From: an uncultured Lachnospiraceae bacterium
GTDB lineage: Bacteria; Bacillota; Clostridia; Lachnospirales; Lachnospiraceae
Assembly: GCA_947174725.1 (NCBI GenBank)
Contig: CAMWKA010000151.1
Coordinates: 1 to 5,316 of the forward strand
Reading direction: 5' to 3'
DNA length: 5,316 nucleotides
This document shows, one piece after another, positions 1 to 5,316 of the stretch (position 1 is the stretch's first letter; every line of letters begins with the position of its first letter). A model generated the notes under the pieces. That model was not told where the DNA came from. It worked only from the letters and a program-made list of their open reading frames with translations, and ran no database searches. The translations under genes were made by a program, and so were the position numbers.

Positions 1-8
1 AGGTTGAT

Positions 9-1307
9 GTGTCTGAGACAGAAAAAAAAGATTCCTTAAGAAGACAAAATCTTGATGCAACCAATGATTTTGCGGATTTTACATGGGATTTTTTCAGACA
101 GATCGGTCAATGGATCAAACGTAATCGTCGTATGGCTATGATTTCGGTGGCAGTTTGCGCGGGTGTTGTCATTTTGATATGGATTGTGAGTTCTATCTCG
201 CGGAATATCGATGCCTCAAGACTTACGGCATCAGTATCTGACAATTTGCAGAACAATCTGACCGTTAATACCGGGGTGATACCGATACCACAGGAGTTGC
301 TGCAGGTGGATGCTTATCCTGCTGTTAATGAACTTGTAGTGCGTTATTTTGAGGCGATGCAGAATGATGATGTTGAGACTCTTCGCAGTTTGAAGAATTA
401 TGTGGATGAGGTAGAGATCGCAAAAATGAACGCGAAATCCCAGTATGTGGAAAGCTATGATAATATTACCTGCTATACAAAGATAGGTCCCATTGCCAAC
501 TCTTATATTGTTTATGTATGCTATGATGTAAAGTTTCAAAATTGGGATATGGTAGCGCCTAGTCTGCTGACATTGTTTGTATGTACCAATGATGCGGGTA
601 ATTTATATATTTATACAGGAGAACTGGATGAAAATATAGGAAATTATATTGCATCCATTACCTCGCAGGAAGATGTGCAGGATCTGTATCAGAGAGTGCA
701 GACAGAATATAAAGAGATGGTGGATGCCAATCCGGATTTTGCAAATTTTATGTCGTCTTTAAATCTGCTTATCAGGGATAGTGTAGGTGCGCAGCTTGCG
801 GCTACCGATTATCTTGGGGATGATATGAATACTCCCGCGGATGTAGCGCAGGAAGGGGATTCGGAGGGAGTAACGGGTAATGCAGCCGGAGGAGAGAATA
901 CAGATGAGTTTGAAGTTCGTGCGACGACAACTGTTAATGTGAGAGCGTCTGACAGTGAAATGGCTGATCGTCTGGGAAAGGTGGAAGCAGGTACGACGCT
1001 GATCTGTCAGGAGCATCAGGTCAATGGCTGGAGCAGGATCGTCTATGAAAATCAGGTAGGATATATCAAGACAGAATATCTTCAGACGGTTGGAGAAGGT
1101 GTGGATGAGAGTATGGCAACCGGAACCATCACTGTGTCAGAAACCGTCAATGTCAGAAGAACGGCAAATATAGCAGGGGAACAGATGGGCGTTGCTTATG
1201 CGGGAGAATCGTTTCCGCTGATTGGCAGTACGGACGGAGAATGGACCCAGATCATTTATAATGGTCAGGCCGGATATATCAAATCAGAATTTATTTTGGG
1301 ACGTTAA
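9..1307 (+). CDS. Membrane-anchored protein with two extracytoplasmic bacterial SH3 (SH3b) domains
   Basis: This 432-residue protein starts at a GTG, with AGG five bases upstream at the very edge of the window; the frame is open to the edge, so an earlier start cannot be excluded. Residues 1-41 are cytoplasmic and end in a basic patch (KRNRR, 37-41). A single membrane helix follows at about 42-62, which by the positive-inside rule puts the rest outside. Residues about 103-250 form a mixed helix/strand region beginning VNELVVRYFEAMQNDD, which resembles the opening helix of NTF2-like domains; this is a guess from pattern only. A Gly/Glu/Asp-rich linker (about 275-300) leads to two SH3b repeats at about 302-358 and 372-430. 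Both carry VNVR near the start (309-312, 380-383) and end in GYIK-[TS]-E-[YF]. SH3b domains usually bind peptidoglycan or wall components. No hydrolase domain is present, so a wall-binding or scaffolding role is inferred. The gene converges on the ABC ATPase gene. Confidence 0.85.
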   Translation: MSETEKKDSLRRQNLDATNDFADFTWDFFRQIGQWIKRNRRMAMISVAVCAGVVILIWIVSSISRNIDASRLTASVSDNLQNNLTVNTGVIPIPQELLQVDAYPAVNELVVRYFEAMQNDDVETLRSLKNYVDEVEIAKMNAKSQYVESYDNITCYTKIGPIANSYIVYVCYDVKFQNWDMVAPSLLTLFVCTNDAGNLYIYTGELDENIGNYIASITSQEDVQDLYQRVQTEYKEMVDANPDFANFMSSLNLLIRDSVGAQLAATDYLGDDMNTPADVAQEGDSEGVTGNAAGGENTDEFEVRATTTVNVRASDSEMADRLGKVEAGTTLICQEHQVNGWSRIVYENQVGYIKTEYLQTVGEGVDESMATGTITVSETVNVRRTANIAGEQMGVAYAGESFPLIGSTDGEWTQIIYNGQAGYIKSEFILGR

Positions 1308-1315
1308 AAGACTTG

Positions 1316-2119
1316 TCAGGTATTGCTTATAAAAGATTGTAAAATGGGACTCTTGGGGTGGTCAAAGACTTCTTCAGGCGTCCCTTTTTCTTCGATGATA
1401 CCGTTGGCCATAAAGATTACTTTGTCGGCTACATTTCTGGCAAAATCCATTTCATGTGTAACAACGATCATTGTGGTATCGCTGGATTTTAAACTGCGGA
1501 TGACACCCATTACTTCCTTGGTAAGCTCCGGATCCAATGCGCTGGTAGGTTCGTCAAAGCAAAGAATATCTGGGGTAAGCATCAGCGCCCGCGCAATGGC
1601 AACACGCTGCTGTTGACCTCCGGAAAGTTCACAAGGATAGGAAGAAATCTTTTCGGTTAATCCAACCCGATCCAATAACTCCATTGCCTGCTGATCCAGT
1701 GTACGGTAGATCTCAGCTTTTGTTCTCCTTTCCTGTCTGGGGAGCGTTTTATTCTCTTTTAAGGCTTTTAACTGCGCGGAAAGAGTCAGATTCTGCAGAA
1801 CAGTATATTGGGGAAACAGGTGAAAGGACTGAAACACAAGACCGAAATAGAGTCTGTTCTTACGGATCTGCTTTGTGCTTGCCAGAACAGATGCGACTTC
1901 CGCGTCGTCTCCGCCGAAAATGGTATGATCGTCTACCTCAATCGATCCTGAATCTGCTTTTTCCAAGAAATTCAGACAACGAAGAAGGGTTGTTTTACCG
2001 CTCCCGGAAGAACCTATGATGGCAAGAACTTCCCCTTTTTCCAAAGAGAAGCTGATGCCTTTTAAAACCTCTGTATCTTGAAATGATTTTTTTAAATTGC
2101 TGACTTCCAGAAGCGCCAT
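1316..2119 (-). CDS. Amino-acid ABC importer ATP-binding protein (polar amino acid uptake family, GlnQ/HisP-like)
   Basis: This 267-residue ATPase powers the importer encoded just upstream; it sits on the cytoplasmic face and works as a dimer. All nucleotide-binding motifs are intact: Walker A GSSGSGKT (36-43), Q-loop Gln97 in VFQSFHLFP, signature LSGGQQQR (165-172), Walker B ILCFDE (185-190), D-loop SALD (193-196) and switch His222 in VVTHEMDFA. The wording LRCLNFLE after Walker A and PTSALDPEL after Walker B is characteristic of the polar amino acid family. It is about 25 residues longer than typical members (about 240). The extra length falls at about 69-84, before the Q-loop, and in a charged stretch at about 119-136 between Q-loop and signature. 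A purine-rich AAGGAAAGGA (2131-2140) lies 11 bases before the ATG, a rather long spacing. The gene is last in the operon, 30 bases after the permease gene. Function is secure; substrate is not readable from this subunit. Confidence 0.95.
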   Translation of the reverse strand: MALLEVSNLKKSFQDTEVLKGISFSLEKGEVLAIIGSSGSGKTTLLRCLNFLEKADSGSIEVDDHTIFGGDDAEVASVLASTKQIRKNRLYFGLVFQSFHLFPQYTVLQNLTLSAQLKALKENKTLPRQERRTKAEIYRTLDQQAMELLDRVGLTEKISSYPCELSGGQQQRVAIARALMLTPDILCFDEPTSALDPELTKEVMGVIRSLKSSDTTMIVVTHEMDFARNVADKVIFMANGIIEEKGTPEEVFDHPKSPILQSFISNT

Positions 2120-2149
2120 ATGCGGGGATTTCCTTTCCTTAGGTTGATT

Positions 2150-2869
2150 CTATTTGTAATAACGTGAAAGCTTCTTTTCCGCGATTCCAAAGAGCCATGT
2201 TAATACTGCGTTGAATACCAGATAAAATAAGCCGGTGTAAAAGAGCGGCCAGATGATCGCGTCGACCTTTAAAAATTCATAGGCACAGAAAAGAATCTCC
2301 GTAACAGCTACGGTTCTTGCCAGAGCAGTATCTTTGACAAGCGTGATGATTTCATTACTCATCGGAGCAAGGATATTGCGTATGACCTGCAGCAGGATAA
2401 CTTTAAAAAATGCTTCTGATCTTGTCATACCCAAAACATCACAGGCTTCATATTGCCCCTTTGGTATATTTTCAATGCCGCCGCGGAAGATTTCCGAAAA
2501 ATAGCAGGCATAGTTGATGACAAATGCAAAGAGCGCTCCGAAAAAGTATGCCCTTGCTACATTTCCGCCGAACATCCCCCATTTCGTAATAGGAGAATGA
2601 AACGCGATCCCCGGAATATAGATGACGATCATCAGCTGAAGCAGAAGCGGTGTGCCGCGGATCACATATACAAGCGCCCGAAACGGAAATTTCAGCAAGG
2701 GAAAAGAACTTTTGGTACAAAATGCGAGGACAAGCCCTAAAGGAATTGCCAAAATAAGGGTTAGAAAAAACAGCGAAAGCGTTACGCCAAAACCCTTCCA
2801 CAATTGTACGGTAACACGGATAAAATCTTCATTGATATAACTGTTCAACCAGTTTGAAATATCATACAT
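2150..2869 (-). CDS. Amino-acid ABC importer permease (His/Glu/Gln/Arg/opine family)
   Basis: This 239-residue inner-membrane subunit forms the translocation channel; as the only permease gene here it probably acts as a homodimer. Predicted helices lie at about 26-50, 63-90, 105-122, 183-200 and 205-228, the five-helix plan usual for this family. Family hallmarks are the GVTLSLFF segment at the first helix, VIRGTPLLLQL (69-79), and the cytoplasmic EAA-type coupling loop starting at EACDVLGMTRSEAF (141-154), which contacts the ATPase. The ALARTVAVTEI stretch before the fourth helix is also typical. Length is normal for the family. The ATG is preceded only by an A/G-rich stretch with no good Shine-Dalgarno sequence, and there is no better in-frame start nearby. 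Translation may therefore depend on ribosomes finishing the solute-binding gene 33 bases upstream (inference). The ATPase gene follows 30 bases later. Confidence 0.95.
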   Translation of the reverse strand: MYDISNWLNSYINEDFIRVTVQLWKGFGVTLSLFFLTLILAIPLGLVLAFCTKSSFPLLKFPFRALVYVIRGTPLLLQLMIVIYIPGIAFHSPITKWGMFGGNVARAYFFGALFAFVINYACYFSEIFRGGIENIPKGQYEACDVLGMTRSEAFFKVILLQVIRNILAPMSNEIITLVKDTALARTVAVTEILFCAYEFLKVDAIIWPLFYTGLFYLVFNAVLTWLFGIAEKKLSRYYK

Positions 2870-2902
2870 ACGTTCTGTCTTTCTTTCTTCTTACGATTGG
2901 AC

Positions 2903-3739
2903 TTATTTTCCTACAGCTTCCTCATACAGATCCGTCATATCATATTTGTCTGCAAGGGAAGCAAGCGTTCCGTCGTCAATCAGTTCACGGATGACGGCAT
3001 TGACCTTTTCTGTCATATCACTGCCAAGGCGGAAGCCAATCGCGTATTCTTCATTGGCAAGCTGGATGCCGTCAACGATCATCAGTTCAGTATAGTCGCC
3101 TGTGCCTGCGCTTGCTGTTGCCAGTGTATAATCAATGACGATCGCGTCGTAGTTGCCGGATTTCAGCGCAAGGAGTGCCGATGCCTGAGAATCAGATGCC
3201 GTGTAGGATGCCTGTGAGAGGCTTTCATCTGCCAGAATGGCGTCTTCACCGGCGGAGCCCCCTTCTGCGGAGAGCATAGCAGAAGCTAAGCTGGCAGTAT
3301 CCGTATATGTGCCGGCATTACTGCTGTTGATGACTACACACTGTTTGTTTGTTAAATAGGACATGGAAAAATCCATATTTTCGCGACGTTCTTCTGTAAC
3401 GGTAAGACCATTCCAGATGCAGTCAATATTCCGTGAGCTTAATTCGCTTTCTTTCATATCCCAGTCGATGACCTGAAATTCCGGTTCCAGACCAAGCTTT
3501 TCGCAGACAGCCTGTGCAAATTCCGTATCAAATCCGGTTAATACGCCATTTTCGTCATTATAGTTCATGGGCTCATAGAGTGTAATGCCGATGACCAGTT
3601 TGCCGTTGGCGGCAATATAATCATAATCGGAATTGGCAGAGGCTGAGCCGTCTGAACCGTCTGTTGTCTGACCTGCCGAACATGCAGCCAGAGAGAAGAT
3701 ACATAATAGGGATAACAACATTGCAAGTAATTTTTTCAT
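2903..3739 (-). CDS. Amino-acid ABC importer solute-binding lipoprotein (SBP_bac_3 family)
   Basis: This 278-residue lipoprotein captures the substrate outside the membrane and delivers it to the permease. I start it at the ATG ending at 3739: AAGGAG lies seven bases upstream, and the protein then begins MKK plus a hydrophobic core and lipobox LAAC, with Cys20 as the lipid-anchored residue. An ATG nine codons upstream has no Shine-Dalgarno sequence. A Ser/Gly/Asp-rich tether (21-38) is followed by the bilobal binding domain (about 41-272). It shows KLVIGITLYEPMNY (47-60), LTGFDTEFAQAV (67-78) and the IDCIWNGLTVTEERR stretch (105-119). Arg118 aligns by eye with the ligand-carboxylate arginine of HisJ (Arg77), and Asp203 in VIDYTLA aligns with the amino-group aspartate (Asp161). 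An alpha-amino acid ligand is thus well supported, but which one is unknown. GSAGEDAI (161-168) is another family motif. First gene of the importer operon. Confidence 0.93.
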   Translation of the reverse strand: MKKLLAMLLSLLCIFSLAACSAGQTTDGSDGSASANSDYDYIAANGKLVIGITLYEPMNYNDENGVLTGFDTEFAQAVCEKLGLEPEFQVIDWDMKESELSSRNIDCIWNGLTVTEERRENMDFSMSYLTNKQCVVINSSNAGTYTDTASLASAMLSAEGGSAGEDAILADESLSQASYTASDSQASALLALKSGNYDAIVIDYTLATASAGTGDYTELMIVDGIQLANEEYAIGFRLGSDMTEKVNAVIRELIDDGTLASLADKYDMTDLYEEAVGK

Positions 3740-3746
3740 TTTTGGT

Positions 3747-3752
3747 CTCCTT
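3747..3752 (-). promoter_or_regulatory. Ribosome binding site that decides the solute-binding protein start
   Basis: On the minus strand this reads AAGGAG, seven bases before the ATG ending at 3739. The longer in-frame ATG ending at 3766 has nothing similar upstream and would add nine residues (MRKLKRRPK) before an otherwise complete lipoprotein signal peptide. This is why the shorter start is preferred. Confidence 0.85.
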
Positions 3753-3773
3753 TTCAATTTTCTCATTAAGTCT

Positions 3774-3803
3774 ATTATCAGGCATTGTTCAATGCGCTGT
3801 AAT
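3774..3803 (-). promoter_or_regulatory. Candidate sigma-A-type promoter of the amino-acid importer operon
   Basis: On the minus strand, ATTACA (3798-3803; four of six matches to TTGACA) and GATAAT (3774-3779; five of six to TATAAT) are separated by 18 bases. Transcription would start near 3767, giving a leader of about 28 bases. The spacer is nearly filled by a 6+2+6 inverted repeat (3782-3795). The promoter lies in the 72-base gap after the foldase gene. No terminator is visible in that gap, so read-through from the foldase gene may also contribute. Confidence 0.45.
3782..3795. repeat. Inverted repeat centred in the importer promoter spacer (possible operator)
   Basis: On the minus strand this reads GCATTG-AA-CAATGC: two perfect six-base arms around two bases. 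It leaves exactly two bases on either side to the proposed -35 and -10 boxes, a position typical of an operator for a dimeric regulator. As RNA it could form only a short hairpin and has no following U-run, so it is not a convincing terminator. No regulator gene is present in the window. Confidence 0.45.
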
Positions 3804-3811
3804 ACAAATTT

Positions 3812-5203
3812 TTACGGTAATAAAGAAACTAAATATTCTAATATTTTATCCTGTATCAGATAATCTTTGACGCTCTTTTCGTCTATTAGTGAGAAAAGGG
3901 TTTCCACATCGGGACATCCGTATTCCAAAGCAAATGCTTCGATATCTTCATCGGTGACGGTGATTTCATTTTCCGCAGCGATCGTATCAAGGATGGAATT
4001 CAGAATAACCGTATAGCATGCGTCCGTAATCACACTCTGTTTCAATTCATCTACGGACTGTTCCATATAGGATAGCAGTTCTTCCACAGACATCTGATAT
4101 TGGGCAGCATACTGTTCCAATGAGACCATTTCCTCATTGTAATATTCAAGAACGGATTCTTCAGGGATGGAGGTGATATAATATTTCTCCTCAATCAAGC
4201 TCCATACCTTATTTTCTGTCAGAAATTCCATGGTGTATTCGCGACATTCTGCCACGGTGGTATAGGAACCGTCATAAAAATACGCCTGTACGATTTCATC
4301 GGTCAATTCTTCCGGATAGGTGATAGTGCCGATAATTTCATTTACTGTCAGAGTAAATACAACGTCCTTGCCGGCCAGTTCCGTATTGCCGTAATTTTCC
4401 GGAAAAGTAAGGGGAACATCTTTGGATTCCCCGGCAGCCATGCCGATAAAACCGTCCTCAAAACCGGGGATATAGCCGCCTGCGCCTACAGTGATCTGTA
4501 CATTATCGGCAGATCCGTTGTCAAAAGCAACTCCATCCAGTTTTCCCACAAAATTGGCGCTGATGACATCGTTTTCGCTGACAACTGTGTGATCTGTTTC
4601 AGTGAGTTCACCAAATTCATATAGGATATTTTCTTTGATACAATCCTCTATTTCTGATTCACTGACAGAAGTTTCTGCATTAAAATAATCCGCATTGGTA
4701 TAGTTGGCAATATAAATGGAAGCTCCGTCTTCTGTAGTAAATAAAAGCATCGTTCCGTCTGTGACGGCGGCTTGTGCTTCTTCTTCCGTCATCTGGTTGA
4801 GCTCTGCCATATCAGGGAGCGCCGGAATATCTTCATATAATATAGAATTGTCGATGCCAGCGATCCCGGCGCCCGGAAGGGTATTGTCATAAACATCAGA
4901 GCTGATATTGCCGGAGACTGCGACATTGCCGGATGTGGCAGTATTGCCGGAAACAGAATCCTGCCCTTTGTTGTTGATGATCAGGGCAAAAATGATAAAG
5001 CCGATTGCCGCAACAGCAATTATAATCTCCGCAATTAATATTTTGGGACTGCCGGAGGGCTTTTCTTCATCCGTTGATGCATCTTTCACTGTTGTATCAT
5101 CAGTAGGTGCCGACGCATCGTTATCCGTTGTTTCATCATCATTTTCAATGACCTGAGCGTCTTCTTTTTCCTGCTCTAAAGCGTCATTATTTTCTTTGCT
5201 CAC
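3812..5203 (-). CDS. Membrane-anchored FKBP-type peptidyl-prolyl isomerase with trigger-factor-like C-terminal domain
   Basis: This 463-residue protein starts at GTG with GAGGAGGA eight bases upstream. An acidic, disordered tail (1-53, rich in Asp/Glu/Thr) precedes one membrane helix (about 55-76). A short linker holds three SGN units (85-99). Residues about 165-205 resemble the end of a trigger factor N-domain, but the ribosome-binding part is absent. The FKBP domain (about 210-290) has FVGKLDGVAFDNG, YIPGFEDG (244-251), FPENYG and the closing VFTLTVNEI. Active-site positions align by eye with FKBP12: Phe218 for Tyr26, Phe227/Asp228 for Phe36/Asp37, Tyr244/Ile245 for Val55/Ile56, Phe248 for Trp59, Tyr271 for Tyr82 and Phe283 for Phe99. 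The helical remainder (about 297-463) matches the chaperone C-domain of trigger factor, including PEELTDEIVQ after the FKBP domain. The likely role is folding of exported proteins at the outer face of the membrane. Charges flanking the helix do not settle the orientation, so N-inside is assumed from family habit. It has no lipobox. Confidence 0.88.
   Translation of the reverse strand: MSKENNDALEQEKEDAQVIENDDETTDNDASAPTDDTTVKDASTDEEKPSGSPKILIAEIIIAVAAIGFIIFALIINNKGQDSVSGNTATSGNVAVSGNISSDVYDNTLPGAGIAGIDNSILYEDIPALPDMAELNQMTEEEAQAAVTDGTMLLFTTEDGASIYIANYTNADYFNAETSVSESEIEDCIKENILYEFGELTETDHTVVSENDVISANFVGKLDGVAFDNGSADNVQITVGAGGYIPGFEDGFIGMAAGESKDVPLTFPENYGNTELAGKDVVFTLTVNEIIGTITYPEELTDEIVQAYFYDGSYTTVAECREYTMEFLTENKVWSLIEEKYYITSIPEESVLEYYNEEMVSLEQYAAQYQMSVEELLSYMEQSVDELKQSVITDACYTVILNSILDTIAAENEITVTDEDIEAFALEYGCPDVETLFSLIDEKSVKDYLIQDKILEYLVSLLP
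4907..4954 (-). repeat. In-frame 18-bp tandem repeat encoding SGN units in the foldase linker
   Basis: The plus-strand octamer ATTGCCGG occurs at 4907, 4925 and 4943, exactly 18 bases apart. In the foldase reading frame it encodes three hexapeptides ending in Ser-Gly-Asn (residues 85-87, 91-93 and 97-99), just after the membrane helix. The bases between the octamers vary. It probably serves as a flexible spacer and could change in copy number. Confidence 0.75.
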
Positions 5204-5210
5204 AATATAT

Positions 5211-5218
5211 TCCTCCTC
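5211..5218 (-). promoter_or_regulatory. Ribosome binding site of the foldase gene (supports the GTG start)
   Basis: On the minus strand this reads GAGGAGGA, a near-perfect Shine-Dalgarno sequence, eight bases before the GTG at 5203-5201. It fixes the start despite the non-ATG codon. The next in-frame methionine (residue 132) lies beyond the membrane helix. Confidence 0.85.
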
Positions 5219-5242
5219 AAATTAAAAATAAAAACCTTTTGC

Positions 5243-5251
5243 ATTATACCA
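5243..5251 (-). promoter_or_regulatory. Extended -10 promoter of the foldase gene
   Basis: On the minus strand TGGTATAAT gives a perfect TATAAT (5243-5248) preceded by the TGn extension. At 16-18 bases upstream there is no good -35 box (TGGTAT at 17), so the extended -10 would have to carry recognition. Transcription would start near 5236, giving a leader of about 33 bases that contains the ribosome binding site. Confidence 0.6.
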
Positions 5252-5273
5252 CGTCCGGCAATAAAATACCACG
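5246..5273. repeat. Pair of 8-bp direct repeats across the foldase promoter
   Basis: The plus-strand ATACCACG occurs at 5246-5253 and 5266-5273, 20 bases apart from start to start, which is about two helical turns. One copy overlaps the -10 region and the other occupies the -35 position. Activator or repressor binding sites can look like this, but an 8-base repeat in about 100 bases can also arise by chance. Confidence 0.35.
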
Positions 5274-5287
5274 AAAATTTTGTGAAT

Positions 5288-5316
5288 TTGTATGATATCG
5301 GTAGATGCTATATAAT
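5288..5316 (+). promoter_or_regulatory. Possible divergent promoter at the window edge
   Basis: TTGTAT (5288-5293; three of six matches to TTGACA) and TATAAT (5311-5316; a perfect -10 box) are separated by 17 bases on the plus strand. The gene it would serve lies outside the window, so this cannot be confirmed here. The region 5204-5316 otherwise holds only the foldase promoter and ribosome binding site. Confidence 0.4.

Noticed and set aside
1346..1389. Possible plus-strand terminator: GGGAC (1346-1350) and GTCCC (1380-1384) followed by five T.
   Set aside because: The stem is only five base pairs around a 29-base loop with no good inner helix, and it lies inside the ATPase coding region; the T-run is explained by codon content.
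1684..2019. Plus-strand open frame of 111 codons opposite the ABC ATPase gene.
   Set aside because: It lies wholly within a clearly real gene on the other strand, has no recognisable domain or ribosome binding site, and its composition mirrors the ATPase codons.
2472..2801. Minus-strand open frame of 109 codons overlapping the permease gene in another frame.
   Set aside because: The permease frame has full family motifs and five membrane helices; the overlapping frame is a shadow with no recognisable features.
2897..3217. Plus-strand open frame of 106 codons opposite the solute-binding protein gene.
   Set aside because: It is antisense to a well-supported gene, and its Cys-rich stretch comes from reading Ala/Ser codons of the opposite strand.
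3767..3811. Intrinsic terminator for the foldase gene formed by the GCATTG/CAATGC dyad.
   Set aside because: The hairpin would have only 5-6 pairs with a tiny loop and is followed by CTGATAATAG rather than a T-run; an operator fits better.
5255..5262. CCGGCAAT upstream of the foldase gene, an inverted copy of the ATTGCCGG octamer repeated in its linker.
   Set aside because: It lies upstream of the predicted transcription start, so it cannot pair within the mRNA, and a single 8-base match nearby is weak evidence of function.

Overview
The window most likely comes from a low-to-mid GC Gram-positive bacterium of the Clostridia, probably Lachnospiraceae. This is inferred from strong AGGAGG-type ribosome binding sites, two GTG starts, a lipobox-anchored solute-binding protein, an SH3b-type wall-associated protein and a membrane-anchored trigger-factor-like FKBP protein. 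No 16S or other marker gene is present, so the placement is an inference.

Layout: one plus-strand gene (9-1307) encodes a single-pass membrane protein with two bacterial SH3 domains facing outward. It converges, with only 8 bases between the stop codons, on a minus-strand cluster that fills the rest of the window. Read in its own direction the cluster is: a membrane-tethered FKBP/trigger-factor-like foldase (5203 to 3812), then an amino-acid ABC importer made of a solute-binding lipoprotein (3739 to 2903), a permease (2869 to 2150) and an ATPase (2119 to 1316). The importer genes are 33 and 30 bases apart and look like one operon. A possible promoter lies in the 72-base gap upstream of the lipoprotein, and a perfect 6+6 dyad is centred in its spacer. 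The foldase gene has its own extended -10 promoter in the last 100 bases, where a possible divergent plus-strand promoter also lies at the window edge.

How the genes work together: the three importer proteins form one complex. The lipoprotein captures a polar amino acid outside the cell, a permease homodimer forms the channel, and an ATPase homodimer powers it. The foldase and the SH3b protein probably both act between membrane and wall; no direct link to the importer is visible. The start of the solute-binding protein should be placed 27 bases downstream of the longest possible start, because only the inner ATG has a Shine-Dalgarno sequence and yields a clean lipoprotein signal peptide.

I see no mobile element, CRISPR array, tRNA, rRNA or riboswitch, and no new multi-gene system. 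The items most worth a second look are the architecture of the foldase and the dyad in the importer promoter.
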